A stretch of 64,000 nt of DNA from an uncultured Planctomycetaceae bacterium (GCA_946408825.1 CAMJTU010000012.1:1-64000), one strand, 5' to 3'. Shown: positions 25,816-35,839, counted from the stretch's first letter. The notes: a model not told the origin generated them from the letters alone. Made by a program: numbers and translations.

Positions 25816-26958
25816 TCAATCGGCGCAACCGCAAACCGTCGAGGACTGATTGACCACGACGACGGGGTCCGACTGAATTCCGTAGTACTTATAGACGTAC
25901 TTTCCGAAGCAATTCCAGACGAACCAGTCGAGTCCGCCCCAACGTCCGGCGGGAATCGACGCGAGGAAAAGACAGACCAAAAGTTCGATCGCGTCTTTAC
26001 TGAAGATCATGAAGTGCCCGATCTGGTCGGGGAAGAAAGGATAGACGGTCGGCCACGGGAACTGCGAAAGGACGACGTTGAGCAGGAAGCACGCGCCGCC
26101 GAGCGCCGCGAGTCTCGAGCAGAATCCGAGCAGGAGGCAGAGACCGATCGCGGCGATGCCAAGCGTAACCGTAAGGTCGAGGAGACCGGTTCGCGACGGC
26201 TTCGTGAAGTTACGCAGCCACGGAAGACTCGAAACGAAATCCATGACGCAACTGACGTCGGCTCCGTACGTAATATCAGGGAGTTCGCCAAGCGCGCGCT
26301 GTTCGGGCGTGAGGATGTTCCACAAGTCGAGCTGAAGATTCTTGCCCATCGCAATCGGCTCCGCGATAAACTTCTCGCCCTCGTTGCGATATTTAAGCTC
26401 GGCGTCCCAGTCGCGAATCCGCTGATATTCGGCGTCGTTCTTCGTCGCCGCCATCTTCTTTTCAAAGCGATCTTTACTGGCGGTGAAAGCGCGGATATCT
26501 TCCCGATTCTCGAGAACGTATTCGCGGAGAGAAAGGACGTACTGGTCGAGAATCGCCTTTGCCTGCGCGCGCTGTTCCGCGTTCTCTTCGCTCCCAAGCC
26601 CGTACTTCGCGCGGAAATCGCGATAATGAATGAACCATTCCTTTTCGATCACGGGGAACGTCCAGCCGATACGGTCCGACTTATTGACGGTCTTGGACCC
26701 GTCTTCTTCGACGGTTCCACGATAGACTTCCGCCATCTGAAGTCGGTCTTCGCCGCCGAGGTCGGGGAGGAAGAAGTAGTAGAAGTCCTTCACGGGACCC
26801 TTCGCCATGCCGAGGAACCCCTTAGAAGAGAACCCGTTCGCGGGATCCGTCTTCCAGATTCCTTCGTAAAGGAAGTGCCACCCCACCCCGATTCGTAGCA
26901 CGACGATCAGAGTGATCACGACGGCCGCGCAGCAGCCACATTTTTTTGTCTTACCCAA
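25816..26958 (-). CDS. DoxX-like integral membrane protein
   Basis: A protein of about 380 aa with one N-terminal membrane segment (VVITLIVVLRIGVGWHFLYEG), a soluble middle part of about 170 residues rich in charged helices, and a C-terminal four-helix block (LLDLTVTLGIAAIGLCLLLG onward) typical of DoxX/DoxD. The family is linked to quinone- or redox-coupled processes. No ATG fits; AGGAGG at 26965-26970 points to a TTG start at 26958 six bases away. Cysteines cluster at both termini (KCGCC, CGCAD). It heads the minus-strand set of oxidoreductases, so membrane electron transfer for them is a reasonable guess. Confidence 0.75.
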   Translation of the reverse strand: MGKTKKCGCCAAVVITLIVVLRIGVGWHFLYEGIWKTDPANGFSSKGFLGMAKGPVKDFYYFFLPDLGGEDRLQMAEVYRGTVEEDGSKTVNKSDRIGWTFPVIEKEWFIHYRDFRAKYGLGSEENAEQRAQAKAILDQYVLSLREYVLENREDIRAFTASKDRFEKKMAATKNDAEYQRIRDWDAELKYRNEGEKFIAEPIAMGKNLQLDLWNILTPEQRALGELPDITYGADVSCVMDFVSSLPWLRNFTKPSRTGLLDLTVTLGIAAIGLCLLLGFCSRLAALGGACFLLNVVLSQFPWPTVYPFFPDQIGHFMIFSKDAIELLVCLFLASIPAGRWGGLDWFVWNCFGKYVYKYYGIQSDPVVVVNQSSTVCGCAD

Positions 26959-27588
26959 GAGACGCCTCCTCTCGACCAACTCGTAAAACGCGACGCAGCG
27001 TTCGACGAGTCGGACTGACTTATGCAGTTGTTTATTATAATTTCAGGTAAGTTGGCGTTTCAACGAAAGAAGACGGGTCGCCGTCGACGACGTCTCCGTT
27101 CGGAACAAAGGGCGCGTTCACGATCCCAAATCTTGCGACGCGCAACGCGCCTGAAGTTCGCCAAATATCCGGCGCGTTCGTTAAACACGTCGTCTTTTAT
27201 CTAGGCGAATAATTTCATTTATTTTAGCGCTATTGTGGTAAAAAGCAAATCCGAATCGAAAAAAACCATTAAAAATCCTTCCTGTCTTTCTTATCTTAAC
27301 ACATTTCCAAGGAACAACTATTAAAACCGTCACAATCAATATAATCATTTGCGAAAAATAGACTCTTACAAAATCAAAACAAAAACGCCTTCCGCGTCGC
27401 GCGATAAAACCCGCCGTCGGCGGGCGCTTGAAACGACGGTATGCGCGCTTATAATCGTATCGAACTCAAGCGCGCTGGAACGTCTGAAGAGACGAACGTC
27501 GTTCCTCTTTTCTGTACGGCGCCTCTTATGAAATATCACCGATAAAAACGCATAATTCTCCCGACTTTTAGAAGGACGCGGCGCACCT
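26959..27588. other. Long AT-rich intergenic region
   Basis: A 630-bp gap between divergent genes. It holds a minus-strand promoter (27034-27063) and very AT-rich DNA from 27200 to 27380. Short Arg-rich open frames occur but have no start context or homology. AAGGACG lies just before the ATG at 27589. Confidence 0.5.
27034..27063 (-). promoter_or_regulatory. Promoter of the DoxX/oxidoreductase set
   Basis: Minus-strand TTGAAA (27058-27063), 18 bp, TATAAT (27034-27039); the TTG start lies about 75 bp downstream. Confidence 0.55.
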
Positions 27589-28974
27589 ATGCTACAAACT
27601 GACGAAATTCTCTCGACCGTCCGAATGCTTCACGCGGAACACCTCGACGTTCGCGCCGTAACCCTCGCGCTCAACCTCAACGACTGCGCGACCCCGAACG
27701 TCGATCAGATGTGTAAAAAGGTCTATCATAAGATCGTTTCGCGAGCCCGTAATCTCGTCGACATATGCGACGAAGTCGGCGGAAAATACGGCGTGCCCAT
27801 CACGAACAAGCGACTCGCGATCTCGCCCGCCGCGACGCTGCTTGCCGGGCACAACACGTCGGCGGCGCTCGCGCTCGCGCAGGCGCTCGACGAGGCGGGG
27901 CAATATTGCCGAGTCGATTTCGTCGGCGGTTTCTCAGCGCTCGTCCAGAAAGGCGTCTCCGACGGCGCGAGGGCGTTGATCGATTCGCTTCCTGAAGTTT
28001 TGAATCAGACGAATTGCGTCTGCGCGTCCGTCAACGCGGCGTCGCGAAAGGCGGGCATTAACATGGACGCGGTCAAGCGTCTGGGCGAAGTCATCCGCGC
28101 GGTCGCCGACGCGGACGCTAAGAACAACGGGTTCGCCGCCGCGAAGCTCGTCGTCTTCGCCAATATTCCGGAGGACAACCCGTTCATGGCGGGCGCGTAC
28201 ATGGGCGCGGGCGAACCGGAAGCGGCGATTAACATCGGCGTCTCGGGACCGGGCGTCGTGATGAGCGCGCTCCAGCGTCGAATCGCGAGCGCGAAGGAGT
28301 CGGGCAAGAAGCTGACGCTCTCCGATCTTTCGGAAGAAATCAAGATCGCGAGTTTCCGCGTCACGCGCATCGGCGAGTTGATCGGACGCGAAGTCGCGGA
28401 GCGGTTGAACACGCAGTTTGGAGTCGTCGACCTTTCGCTCGCTCCGACCCCGGCGGTCGGCGACTCGATCGGCGAAATTCTCAAGACGCTCGGACTCGCG
28501 CATGTCGGCGCGCCCGGCTCGACCGCCGCTATCGCGATGCTCAACGACGCCGTTAAGAAGGGCGGGCTCTTCGCGTCCGGTTCCGTCGGCGGACTCAGCG
28601 GCGCGTTCATCCCCGTCTCGGAAGACTCGTGCCTCGCCGACGCCGCCGCGCAGGGACATCTGACCCTTGAAAAACTCGAAGCGATGACCGCCGTCTGCTC
28701 CGTCGGACTCGACATGATCCTCATCCCGGGCGACACGCCTCCGACGACGATCGCCGGCGTCATGGCGGACGAACTCGCAATCGGCGTCATCAACAACAAG
28801 ACGACGGCGACCCGTCTCGTGCCGTGTCCCGGCAAAAAGGCGGGCGAGTTTGTCACTTACGGCGGGCTCTTCGGCGCCTCGCCCGTCATGCAGATTCGCA
28901 ACGTCGGCGCAAGCGACGAGTTCGTCAACTTCGGAGGGCGCATCCCCGCGCCGCTCCAGTCGCTGGGCAACTAA
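27589..28974 (+). CDS. UPF0210/DUF711 (PFL family) protein
   Basis: A 461-aa protein that matches the UPF0210 (DUF711) family over its full length: DEILSTVRMLHAEHLDVRAVT at the start, NPFMAGAYMGAGEPEAAINIGVSGPG in the middle segments, and GLDMILIPGDTP with a Gly-rich C-terminus. Members have a pyruvate-formate-lyase-like fold but no proven reaction, and often sit beside an ACT-domain regulator, which is absent here. No signal peptide. Function therefore remains open; the family call is firm. Confidence 0.9.
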   Translation: MLQTDEILSTVRMLHAEHLDVRAVTLALNLNDCATPNVDQMCKKVYHKIVSRARNLVDICDEVGGKYGVPITNKRLAISPAATLLAGHNTSAALALAQALDEAGQYCRVDFVGGFSALVQKGVSDGARALIDSLPEVLNQTNCVCASVNAASRKAGINMDAVKRLGEVIRAVADADAKNNGFAAAKLVVFANIPEDNPFMAGAYMGAGEPEAAINIGVSGPGVVMSALQRRIASAKESGKKLTLSDLSEEIKIASFRVTRIGELIGREVAERLNTQFGVVDLSLAPTPAVGDSIGEILKTLGLAHVGAPGSTAAIAMLNDAVKKGGLFASGSVGGLSGAFIPVSEDSCLADAAAQGHLTLEKLEAMTAVCSVGLDMILIPGDTPPTTIAGVMADELAIGVINNKTTATRLVPCPGKKAGEFVTYGGLFGASPVMQIRNVGASDEFVNFGGRIPAPLQSLGN

Positions 28975-29009
28975 CGCGCGGTTTCTGAGACGTCGCTAAT
29001 GGAAACGCT

Positions 29010-29065
29010 CCCGTCGGTTCGCCGGTTTTTAAACGATCCGGCGACTGACAGGGCGCGTTTTTTTA
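29010..29065 (+). terminator. Probable terminator after the UPF0210 gene
   Basis: A bulged stem with a 7-bp GC core (29019-29025 with 29038-29044), extended outward by cccgtc/gacaggg pairing, then a run of T around 29058-29064. Confidence 0.5.
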
Positions 29066-29078
29066 TCGCGGAATCGAC

Positions 29079-30200
29079 ATGCCAAGTCCTTCAGAAAACA
29101 ACTCGCCGGAAAGAACGTCCGAGTCCGTCGTTCCCCCGCGACGTCCTCACGACTGGCGTTTTGATTTGATACGCGTTTTCGCGGCTTTTGGCGTCGTCGT
29201 CGCACATACGACAGGCTCCTTTCAAATTGCGCCGGAACCGACGGCGCTTGGCGCGCTCGCAGTCTTCGCGCACGATCTCGGACATTCGACCGTGCCGCTC
29301 TTCTTCTTGACCGCGGGCTATTTCGCGCTCACGCGGATTCAGAACGCGGACGACGTTCCCCGCTTCTGGCGCAAACGCCTAAAGCGCGTGTGGATTCCGA
29401 CGCTTTTCTGGAGCGCGTGCTACGTCGTTCTCTATCTAGCGTCGTATATAGCGAGCGGTCGGAGCGTGGACGCGGCGCGCGTTCTTCACGATTGGCTATG
29501 GATGGGCAAGCCGGGCGCCGGCTATCATCTCTGGTTTCTTTACGTCCTCTTTGCGGTGGAACTCTTCGCGCCTTGGGTTGTGCTCGCGCGGAAAAAGAGG
29601 CGGCGCAGAGTCGACGCCGGGCTCTTCGCGCTGTGGCTCGCATCCGGCGCGTACACAGTCTTGTCGATTATGTTTTGCGGCGACGACGGACGCGGACGCC
29701 TTTTCTTCGGCGTTCTTGCCGTCGGCTATCTCCCGTGGTACTGCTGGGGCGCGCTTTCCGGAGTCAGAATCAGGCGCATGTCGACGTTCGCGCAGCGCCA
29801 ACTTGGGAACTACTCGATCATTATCGCGGTCGTCGGAGTCTGCGCGATGGTCGCGGCGACGTATTTTTTCGGCGACGCGACGTTTCCCGTCGGTTACCGA
29901 TACGCGCGCAGCGACTTTCTTCCTCCAAGTCTTCTCCTAGCGTTCGGTCTATGGAGCCATGCGCTTACACGGCGCGACGCCGCCCCTCCCGGAGTCGAGC
30001 GCGCGCTGCGATATTTTGGCGAACTGAGCTTCGGAATTTACGTTCTGCATATCGCCGTGCTGGCGCTCGTTACGCGCGTTGCGCCCGGCGCGTCGGAGAC
30101 GGTTCCGGGCGCGCTTGCTCTGAGCGTCGTCGCTTTTTTCTGCTCCGCGCTCCTTGCCGCGATCATTAAGAAAACGCCGTTCTTGCGCCGGACGCTCTAG
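29079..30200 (+). CDS. Acyltransferase 3 family membrane protein
   Basis: A 373-aa polytopic membrane protein. After 25 polar residues it reads DWRFDLIRVFAAFGVVVAHT, the start of acyltransferase-3 proteins with the conserved Arg and His of the first two membrane helices. About ten hydrophobic segments follow. These enzymes O-acylate sugars, lipids or peptidoglycan. The ribosome site is weak (GCGGAA). It is flanked by a terminator on each side and is probably transcribed alone. Confidence 0.85.
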   Translation: MPSPSENNSPERTSESVVPPRRPHDWRFDLIRVFAAFGVVVAHTTGSFQIAPEPTALGALAVFAHDLGHSTVPLFFLTAGYFALTRIQNADDVPRFWRKRLKRVWIPTLFWSACYVVLYLASYIASGRSVDAARVLHDWLWMGKPGAGYHLWFLYVLFAVELFAPWVVLARKKRRRRVDAGLFALWLASGAYTVLSIMFCGDDGRGRLFFGVLAVGYLPWYCWGALSGVRIRRMSTFAQRQLGNYSIIIAVVGVCAMVAATYFFGDATFPVGYRYARSDFLPPSLLLAFGLWSHALTRRDAAPPGVERALRYFGELSFGIYVLHIAVLALVTRVAPGASETVPGALALSVVAFFCSALLAAIIKKTPFLRRTL

Positions 30201-30231
30201 CGTCGTTTGAAATTCGGACGTCTTGAGAAAT

Positions 30232-30268
30232 AAAAATCGGAGCGTCGATCTTACAATCGACGCTCCGG
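30232..30268 (-). terminator. Intrinsic terminator of the hisH gene
   Basis: A perfect 12-bp stem (30239-30250 with 30257-30268), 6-nt loop, with a U-rich tail on the minus strand. It lies between convergent genes. Confidence 0.9.
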
Positions 30269-30294
30269 TTAGCTTACAGTCTGAGAGGCGCCGA

Positions 30295-30906
30295 TCAGAG
30301 CGCCGCGAAATTCTTCAGGATATCAAGTCCGACGTTCTGGCTCTTCTCCGGGTGGAACTGGGTCGCAAAGACGTTCCCGACGGCGATCGACGAACAGAAT
30401 TCGACGTTATCGTAATTCGTCGTCGTCGCGACGATCGCGGGATCTTCCGCGTCGACGTAGTACGAATGGACGAAGTAGACGTAGTCGATTTCTTTCATGT
30501 CCTTATAAATCGGGACGTCCTTCTGTTTGAAGGTCAGATCGTTCCACCCCATGTGCGGGACGACGTACTCCGGCGATTCCGGGAAACGTCGGACGGTTCC
30601 CTTGAAGAGCCCGAGACATTCGGTTCCGCCGTTTTCTTCGCTCCTCTCGAAGAGCGCCTGAAATCCGAGGCAGATTCCCAAAAAAGGACGGTTCGACTCG
30701 ACGGCGCGGACGATCGGATCGACGAGGTCGGCGCGCTTGAGTTCGGCGATCGCGTCGGCAATCGCGCCGACGCCGGGCAGAACGAGCTTGTCGGCGGACT
30801 CGACGAGCGCCTTGTCCGACGTGACCGTCGCCTCGACGCCCAGCCGTTCAAACGCCTTCTGGACGCTTCGGAGATTCCCCATTCCGTAGTCGATAATCGC
30901 GATCAT
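30295..30906 (-). CDS. hisH: Imidazole glycerol phosphate synthase subunit HisH
   Basis: The glutaminase subunit of IGP synthase: it supplies ammonia to HisF in histidine and purine-linked biosynthesis. The 203-aa class I glutamine amidotransferase shows IIDYGMGNLRSV at the start, the nucleophile in FLGICLGFQ (Cys79) and the His/Glu pair in QFHPEKS. A purine-rich ribosome site (AAGGGAAG) precedes the ATG. No other his gene is nearby; it follows the DUF1015 gene by 34 bp on the same strand, so it is probably the last gene of a small transcript. Confidence 0.97.
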   Translation of the reverse strand: MIAIIDYGMGNLRSVQKAFERLGVEATVTSDKALVESADKLVLPGVGAIADAIAELKRADLVDPIVRAVESNRPFLGICLGFQALFERSEENGGTECLGLFKGTVRRFPESPEYVVPHMGWNDLTFKQKDVPIYKDMKEIDYVYFVHSYYVDAEDPAIVATTTNYDNVEFCSSIAVGNVFATQFHPEKSQNVGLDILKNFAAL

Positions 30907-30940
30907 CGTTTCTTCCCTTCCCTTGCGGAGAGTTCCTCGC

Positions 30941-32248
30941 TCATTCCAAAGGTTTGAAGACGAAGCCCGTAATCAGTTTGGGATAGAAGTACGTGCTCTT
31001 CGCGGGCATGCGTTCGCGCACCATGCTGCATTCCTGAATGAGTTCGACGGTCGCGGGCATGACGAGCGCGGCGAGCGTGAATTCTTCGGGAGAAGCCTTG
31101 AGGTTCGAGACGACTTCGGAAACTTCGTGGACGTACTTCGGCTTCTCGTGCCCCTTGAGACCAAGAAGGGCGTCAATCACGAGCGTGTGAAGAATCGCGA
31201 CGCCAAGCTGCCGCCATTCCGGCTGATGATCGGCGGCGACTTCGTCCATCTTGGCGCGTCCCTTGTCGGTGATCTGGAGCAGATTCCATTTGCCGTCGCG
31301 CGCGGAGTAAAGGGCGAGCGTCCCTTGGTCGTTGAGAAGTTCAATCTCCGCCCACGCCTTATGCGCTTGGTTGTACCCTTCGCCGACCGTCGAGATGCGG
31401 AAATACTCGCCGAGACGGTCGAAAAGGTCCTGCTGCGAGAACGCCGGGACGTTGCGGAAAAGACGGTGCGTCGGCATGACGATGAGGCCGGGGTCTTCCA
31501 TCGCGACGCAGACCATCAGGACGTGATTCGCCGGATGATCCGACGTCAGCAGTCCCTGCTGGCGAATCTGGTTGCGATAGTTGCACGCCGTCTCGTAGCG
31601 ATGATGTCCGTCCGCGATGAAGATCGGCTTGGGGCCCATGAGCGCGACGACTTTGGAAATGACCTCCGCGTCGTCGACGACCCACATTCGGTTGATCACG
31701 CCGTTGTCGTCCGTCGCCTCGAAGGGCGTTTCGCCCGCGACCGCGTCTTCCAGAATGTTCTGAATCTCGTTTTCCGGATCGGGATAGAGTCCGAAAATCT
31801 GGCTGAAATTCGTTTTGCACGCCGTCGTGAGCATGAGGCGGTCGAGCTTCGGACCGCTCATCGTCAGTTCGTGCGGGAAGACCATGCCTTCGCCGAAAGG
31901 AACCGCTTCGCAGCCGCACATGAAGCCCTTGCGGACGTACGTTTTACCCTGCGCTTCAAATATCTGATGATAAACGTAAATCGACGGGTTCGGCTCCTTG
32001 ACGAGGACGCCCGACTCCTTCCACTCTTTGAGGGTCCGCGCGCTGCGCGTGTAGCGGTTGTCCTGTTCGTTGTCGGTCGGATTCTGCTTGTTGAGAATGA
32101 GGCGAACGACGTTGTTCGGGTGCTTCGCGTACAGCGCGTCCTGCATCTCGGGACTGATGACGTCGTACGGGGGCGCGACGACGTCGCTCAACGATCCGAC
32201 TTGGGCGAGGTTATAACGTAATCCTTGAAAAGGCTGGATATTAGGCAC
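30941..32248 (-). CDS. DUF1015 family protein
   Basis: A 435-aa DUF1015 protein: IQPFQGLRYN at the start, VVAPPYDVIS, and IADGHHRYETA near the middle, all signature stretches. Some DUF1015 relatives are free-serine kinases (SerK/SbnI-like), so a role in serine or cysteine supply is possible, which would suit the neighbouring ahcY and the cysteine genes elsewhere in the window. The start is GTG at 32248, seven bases after AGGAG. It lies between ahcY (114 bp) and hisH (34 bp) on the same strand. Confidence 0.88.
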   Translation of the reverse strand: MPNIQPFQGLRYNLAQVGSLSDVVAPPYDVISPEMQDALYAKHPNNVVRLILNKQNPTDNEQDNRYTRSARTLKEWKESGVLVKEPNPSIYVYHQIFEAQGKTYVRKGFMCGCEAVPFGEGMVFPHELTMSGPKLDRLMLTTACKTNFSQIFGLYPDPENEIQNILEDAVAGETPFEATDDNGVINRMWVVDDAEVISKVVALMGPKPIFIADGHHRYETACNYRNQIRQQGLLTSDHPANHVLMVCVAMEDPGLIVMPTHRLFRNVPAFSQQDLFDRLGEYFRISTVGEGYNQAHKAWAEIELLNDQGTLALYSARDGKWNLLQITDKGRAKMDEVAADHQPEWRQLGVAILHTLVIDALLGLKGHEKPKYVHEVSEVVSNLKASPEEFTLAALVMPATVELIQECSMVRERMPAKSTYFYPKLITGFVFKPLE

Positions 32249-32362
32249 GAGACGCTCCTAACCGCTTCTGCGATTCTCTATGGGGTTCTAGCGTCGTTAA
32301 GGCGAGAAGGACCGCGCGCCGCGACGCGACGGAAACGGCGGTCGTGCGGACGGTTCCGTTCG

Positions 32363-33670
32363 TCAATAACGGTAAAATTCGGGTTTGAAAGGACCTTCGA
32401 CGGGCACGCCGAGATAATCGGCCTGCTTCTGGGTGAGCGTTTCGAGCTTCACGCCGAGTTTCGCGAGGTGCAAGCGCGCGACTTCCTCGTCGAGTTTCTT
32501 GGGGAGCATGTGGACGCCGAGCGGGTATTTTTCCCCTTCGGTCCACAGCGCGATCTGCGCCAAAACTTGGTTCGTAAAGGAGTTCGACATTACGAAAGAC
32601 GGATGTCCCGTCGCGCAGCCGAGGTTCACGAGACGCCCTTCCGCAAGGAGAATTATACTCTTACCGGATGGGAACGTATAGCGGTCGACGAGCGGTTTGA
32701 TCTGCGTCTTCTTGATTCCGGGGTAGGACTCCAGCCCGGCGACGTCGATTTCGCAGTCGAAGTGCCCGATGTTGCAGACGATCGCGTCGTTAGGCATCCG
32801 CGAGCAGTGTTCGGCGGAGATAATGTCGCAGCATCCGGTCGTCGTAACGAAGATCATCCCGCGCTCGCACGCGTCGTCCATCGTCGTGACCTCGAAGCCC
32901 TCCATCGCCGCCTGAAGCGCGCAGATCGGGTCGATTTCCGTAATGAGGACGCGCGCGCCGTAAGAGCGCATCGAATGCGCGCACCCCTTCCCGACGTCCC
33001 CGTAGCCCGCGACGACGACGACCTTGCCCGCGACCATGACGTCGGTCGCGCGTTTGATTCCGTCGGCGAGCGATTCGCGGCATCCGTAGAGGTTGTCGAA
33101 CTTGCTCTTCGTCACGCTGTCGTTGACGTTAATCGCGGGAATCTTGAGTTCGCCGCGCGCGTGCATCTGATAGAGGCGGTGGACGCCGGTCGTCGTCTCT
33201 TCCGTGATCCCTTTGACGCCGCCGATAATGTCGGCAAACTTCGGAAGGTGAATCATATTCGTGAGGTCGCCGCCGTCGTCGACGATCATGTTGAGCGGCT
33301 TGCCGTCGGGGAAATAGATCGTCTGTTCGGTGCACCAGTCGTATTCTTCGTCGGTCTCGCCCTTCCACGCGTAGACGGGGACGCCGGTCGCGGCGATCGC
33401 GGCGGCGGCGTGGTCTTGGGTCGAAAATTTATTGCAGCTCGCCCAAGAGACTTCGGCGCCGAGCGCGGTCAGGGTCTCGATCAGGACGGCGGTTTGAATC
33501 GTCATATGGAGGCTGCCGCCGATTCTCGCGCCTTTGAGGGGCTTCGAGGCGCCATATTTTTCGCGAAGCGCCATGAGTCCGGGCATCTCGTTTTCCGCGA
33601 GCATAATCTCCTTGCGTCCCCAATCGGCAAGGGACATATCCGCGACTTTATACGGCAGTTTTTCAGTCAT
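32363..33670 (-). CDS. ahcY: Adenosylhomocysteinase
   Basis: S-adenosylhomocysteine hydrolase splits SAH into adenosine and homocysteine, relieving inhibition of methyltransferases. The 435-aa protein shows [16 protein letters not shown], the NAD-binding [14 protein letters not shown], the VTKSKFDN lysine region and the typical C-terminal KPEFYRY. The ATG at 33670 (AGGTG upstream) is preferred to an in-frame start 36 codons earlier, because homologues start there. A TATAAT lies about 60 bp upstream. I looked for an SAH riboswitch in the leader and did not recognise one. Confidence 0.97.
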   Translation of the reverse strand: MTEKLPYKVADMSLADWGRKEIMLAENEMPGLMALREKYGASKPLKGARIGGSLHMTIQTAVLIETLTALGAEVSWASCNKFSTQDHAAAAIAATGVPVYAWKGETDEEYDWCTEQTIYFPDGKPLNMIVDDGGDLTNMIHLPKFADIIGGVKGITEETTTGVHRLYQMHARGELKIPAINVNDSVTKSKFDNLYGCRESLADGIKRATDVMVAGKVVVVAGYGDVGKGCAHSMRSYGARVLITEIDPICALQAAMEGFEVTTMDDACERGMIFVTTTGCCDIISAEHCSRMPNDAIVCNIGHFDCEIDVAGLESYPGIKKTQIKPLVDRYTFPSGKSIILLAEGRLVNLGCATGHPSFVMSNSFTNQVLAQIALWTEGEKYPLGVHMLPKKLDEEVARLHLAKLGVKLETLTQKQADYLGVPVEGPFKPEFYRY

Positions 33671-34165
33671 TTCGCACCTGTTCTCATAAGACGATATCGA
33701 CGCGCCTCGCGCGCCTTGACAAACGCCGTTAATTATACGTCGTCGCGCCGTCCCTAACAGGGGGCGCGGGGCGCGCAAGCGGGGAGAATCAACGCGACGA
33801 CTGGCGACAAAATAGCGGCAAATTGAGAAAAGGTTTGACGAACGCCGCGAAATCTACGCGGTTGAATAACCGCGCGCTCGCGCCGCGGAACAGACATGGT
33901 AAAAAACCGACGCCAAAACCTCGCTGTCGACGCGTCGACGTCGCAATCGCCGCGAAACGCGATTATAATATTGGCTAAGGACGTCGTAAAAAACGACGAG
34001 GGCTTTGGGGCGCCGACGTTTTGCTAAACAAACCGCGCGGTTCGATTCAATGGGAAAACACAATACGTCATGTCAAAAAAAGGTTCTGGTCCAGTCGAAG
34101 AGAGACTCTACCCAGAGTCAATCTAATTTTGCGTCAGTCGCGGTTTAGCTGGGGAATATGAGACG
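33671..34165. other. Intergenic region with weak minus-strand promoter
   Basis: A 495-bp gap between divergent genes. The minus strand has TATAAT at 33732-33737 with a poor -35 (TGTTAG, 33754-33759), likely for ahcY. GACTCT/AGAGTC (34104-34109, 34114-34119) forms a small stem before the plus-strand gene. A 69-codon minus-strand open frame at 33854-34063 has no supporting signals. Confidence 0.4.
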
Positions 34166-35839
34166 ATGGATTTAGTCAAACGATTTTTTACTTGGCCGGT
34201 TGTCGGGCTTATCGTCGTCGCGGTCGTCAACGTTCTTGCGTTTCTCCTCTCGGGCCGCAGTTTTGATTACTCGGACTGGAATTCGCAGGAAGATTTGCAG
34301 GTAAGGACGTCCGAAAACGCCGCCGTGATTTTGCGCAGTTCTTTATACGTCTCCAACGGGAAGATTTACTATCTCGACAAGACAAACGGCGAATGGGGAA
34401 TTCGCCAGACGATTGATTTGAAACCGTATCTTCACGGCTTGCACACTATTCATCCGACAAATGACGACAGGTCGCAGAACGATCTTGCCAGGCGTTCTTT
34501 CGCCTTCAACGACAAATGGTTATGCGTGGTTATAGGACGACGTCCTATGACGTATAGTTTAGAATCTCGGAGGGATCACCAGAGAAGAGTTCTGATCTTT
34601 AAAAGAGCGGGCGATCAGTGGGAGTATCATCATACTCTGGCTTCGGGAAATGAACTGTGTTACTTTAATCAGGTGGAAGTTGTTAACGATCAGCTGATGG
34701 TCATGGATCGATTCCAAAAAAGCGGACAGAAGTGCGGAGCGCTTCAATGTTTCGACCTGTCGGATTCAAAGCCCCGTCTGTGTCAGACGATCTATCCTCC
34801 GTTCGATAACGGCGTCGCCCCTAGAAACGCATGGCTAGAATATTATGTAAAAGACGATCTGATGCTTGTCCGCTGGGATCGTCCCAAGACGGAGGAGGAG
34901 AAAGCTCTTTCCAGCGATTCCTTCGAGACGATAGAAGAAGACGCAATTTATCAGTTAAAGAACAATCGCTGGGAATTATGGCAGACTCTCTCTGAAACGA
35001 TACCCCAAGAGGTTTCCGCGCGAAGGCGCGGCACGCCGCTGAGCGGCGATATCCGGGTTGATCTGAACAAAAAGGAAATCTGTATTTATTGCTGGTATCC
35101 GGGAGGCGTTCTTCAATTCGTCAACCGGAACGGCAAATGGGCGTTTGCCGACAGCGTTGATTTCGACCCCAACGCTTCTAAGGACGCCTACTCAGACGGA
35201 TGGTTTTATACGGATTCAGTAGAGGTCGGTCTTCAATCGCCATGGAGCTACAACGTCGTCTGGAGGGACAAAATGCAATTACTGGGGGTGGTCAAGCCCT
35301 CGGACGATGGCAAAATCAGGGTCGCCGAACCGAATTGGTTCCTCAGGGACGCGGATCCTGTCACCCTTCAAACAATCCGCGATTACTATAGTTCCGGACG
35401 TTATTCTGACGATACGATCGTTAAAGATTTAAAATTGGACGGCTACGAGTCAAGCTACGACTACGCTAGCTATATCCCGCTGATCGACTACGCGATCTGC
35501 GGTTCGACGCTCGTAACGTCCTATACCTTCGAGAAATGTTATCTCAAAGACAATCCTTTGCATTCTGCGGACGTATGGGGCGGCGTCAATATTTACGAGA
35601 TTGATTCGGAAACGGGACCCAAACGAGTTTTTTCGCTAAAGACGGGTCATTTAGACGAGTTAAAACCTGTTCCGGTCGGCGAAACGGTTCTGGAAACGAA
35701 CGTTCCGACGCTGGAAGAATCGCAGGCGCAGAAAAAAAGTCGACTTATCAAAAACAAGGAAGAATATAAAAAGGCTCATCCAGGCGCCCGCAAGCGTACG
35801 TTTCCTGGAGTCCGCGGGGTTTCTTACCCAGACTACTAA
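34166..35839 (+). CDS. Membrane-anchored hypothetical protein with repeat-rich outer domain
   Basis: A 557-aa protein that I do not recognise. Residues 10-28 (PVVGLIVVAVVNVLAFLLS) form one membrane anchor; the rest should lie outside the cytoplasm. The outer part has repeated strand patterns with W and Y at intervals (for example NGKIYYLDKTNGEWGI, NNRWELWQTL, NRNGKWAFADSV), suggesting a beta-propeller-like fold. The last 50 residues are Lys-rich. Codon use is less GACG/CGTC-biased and the DNA is more AT-rich than its neighbours, and it borders a transposase remnant, so it may be acquired. GGGGAA precedes the ATG. Confidence 0.6.
   Translation: MDLVKRFFTWPVVGLIVVAVVNVLAFLLSGRSFDYSDWNSQEDLQVRTSENAAVILRSSLYVSNGKIYYLDKTNGEWGIRQTIDLKPYLHGLHTIHPTNDDRSQNDLARRSFAFNDKWLCVVIGRRPMTYSLESRRDHQRRVLIFKRAGDQWEYHHTLASGNELCYFNQVEVVNDQLMVMDRFQKSGQKCGALQCFDLSDSKPRLCQTIYPPFDNGVAPRNAWLEYYVKDDLMLVRWDRPKTEEEKALSSDSFETIEEDAIYQLKNNRWELWQTLSETIPQEVSARRRGTPLSGDIRVDLNKKEICIYCWYPGGVLQFVNRNGKWAFADSVDFDPNASKDAYSDGWFYTDSVEVGLQSPWSYNVVWRDKMQLLGVVKPSDDGKIRVAEPNWFLRDADPVTLQTIRDYYSSGRYSDDTIVKDLKLDGYESSYDYASYIPLIDYAICGSTLVTSYTFEKCYLKDNPLHSADVWGGVNIYEIDSETGPKRVFSLKTGHLDELKPVPVGETVLETNVPTLEESQAQKKSRLIKNKEEYKKAHPGARKRTFPGVRGVSYPDY

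Noticed and set aside
27349..27531. Small gene in the long AT-rich gap
   Set aside because: Basic low-complexity product without a ribosome site.
33671..33850. Possible SAH riboswitch before ahcY
   Set aside because: The expected conserved core and pseudoknot could not be found in the minus-strand leader.
33854..34063. Small 69-codon minus-strand gene
   Set aside because: No ribosome site, Arg-rich composition and no recognisable motif.
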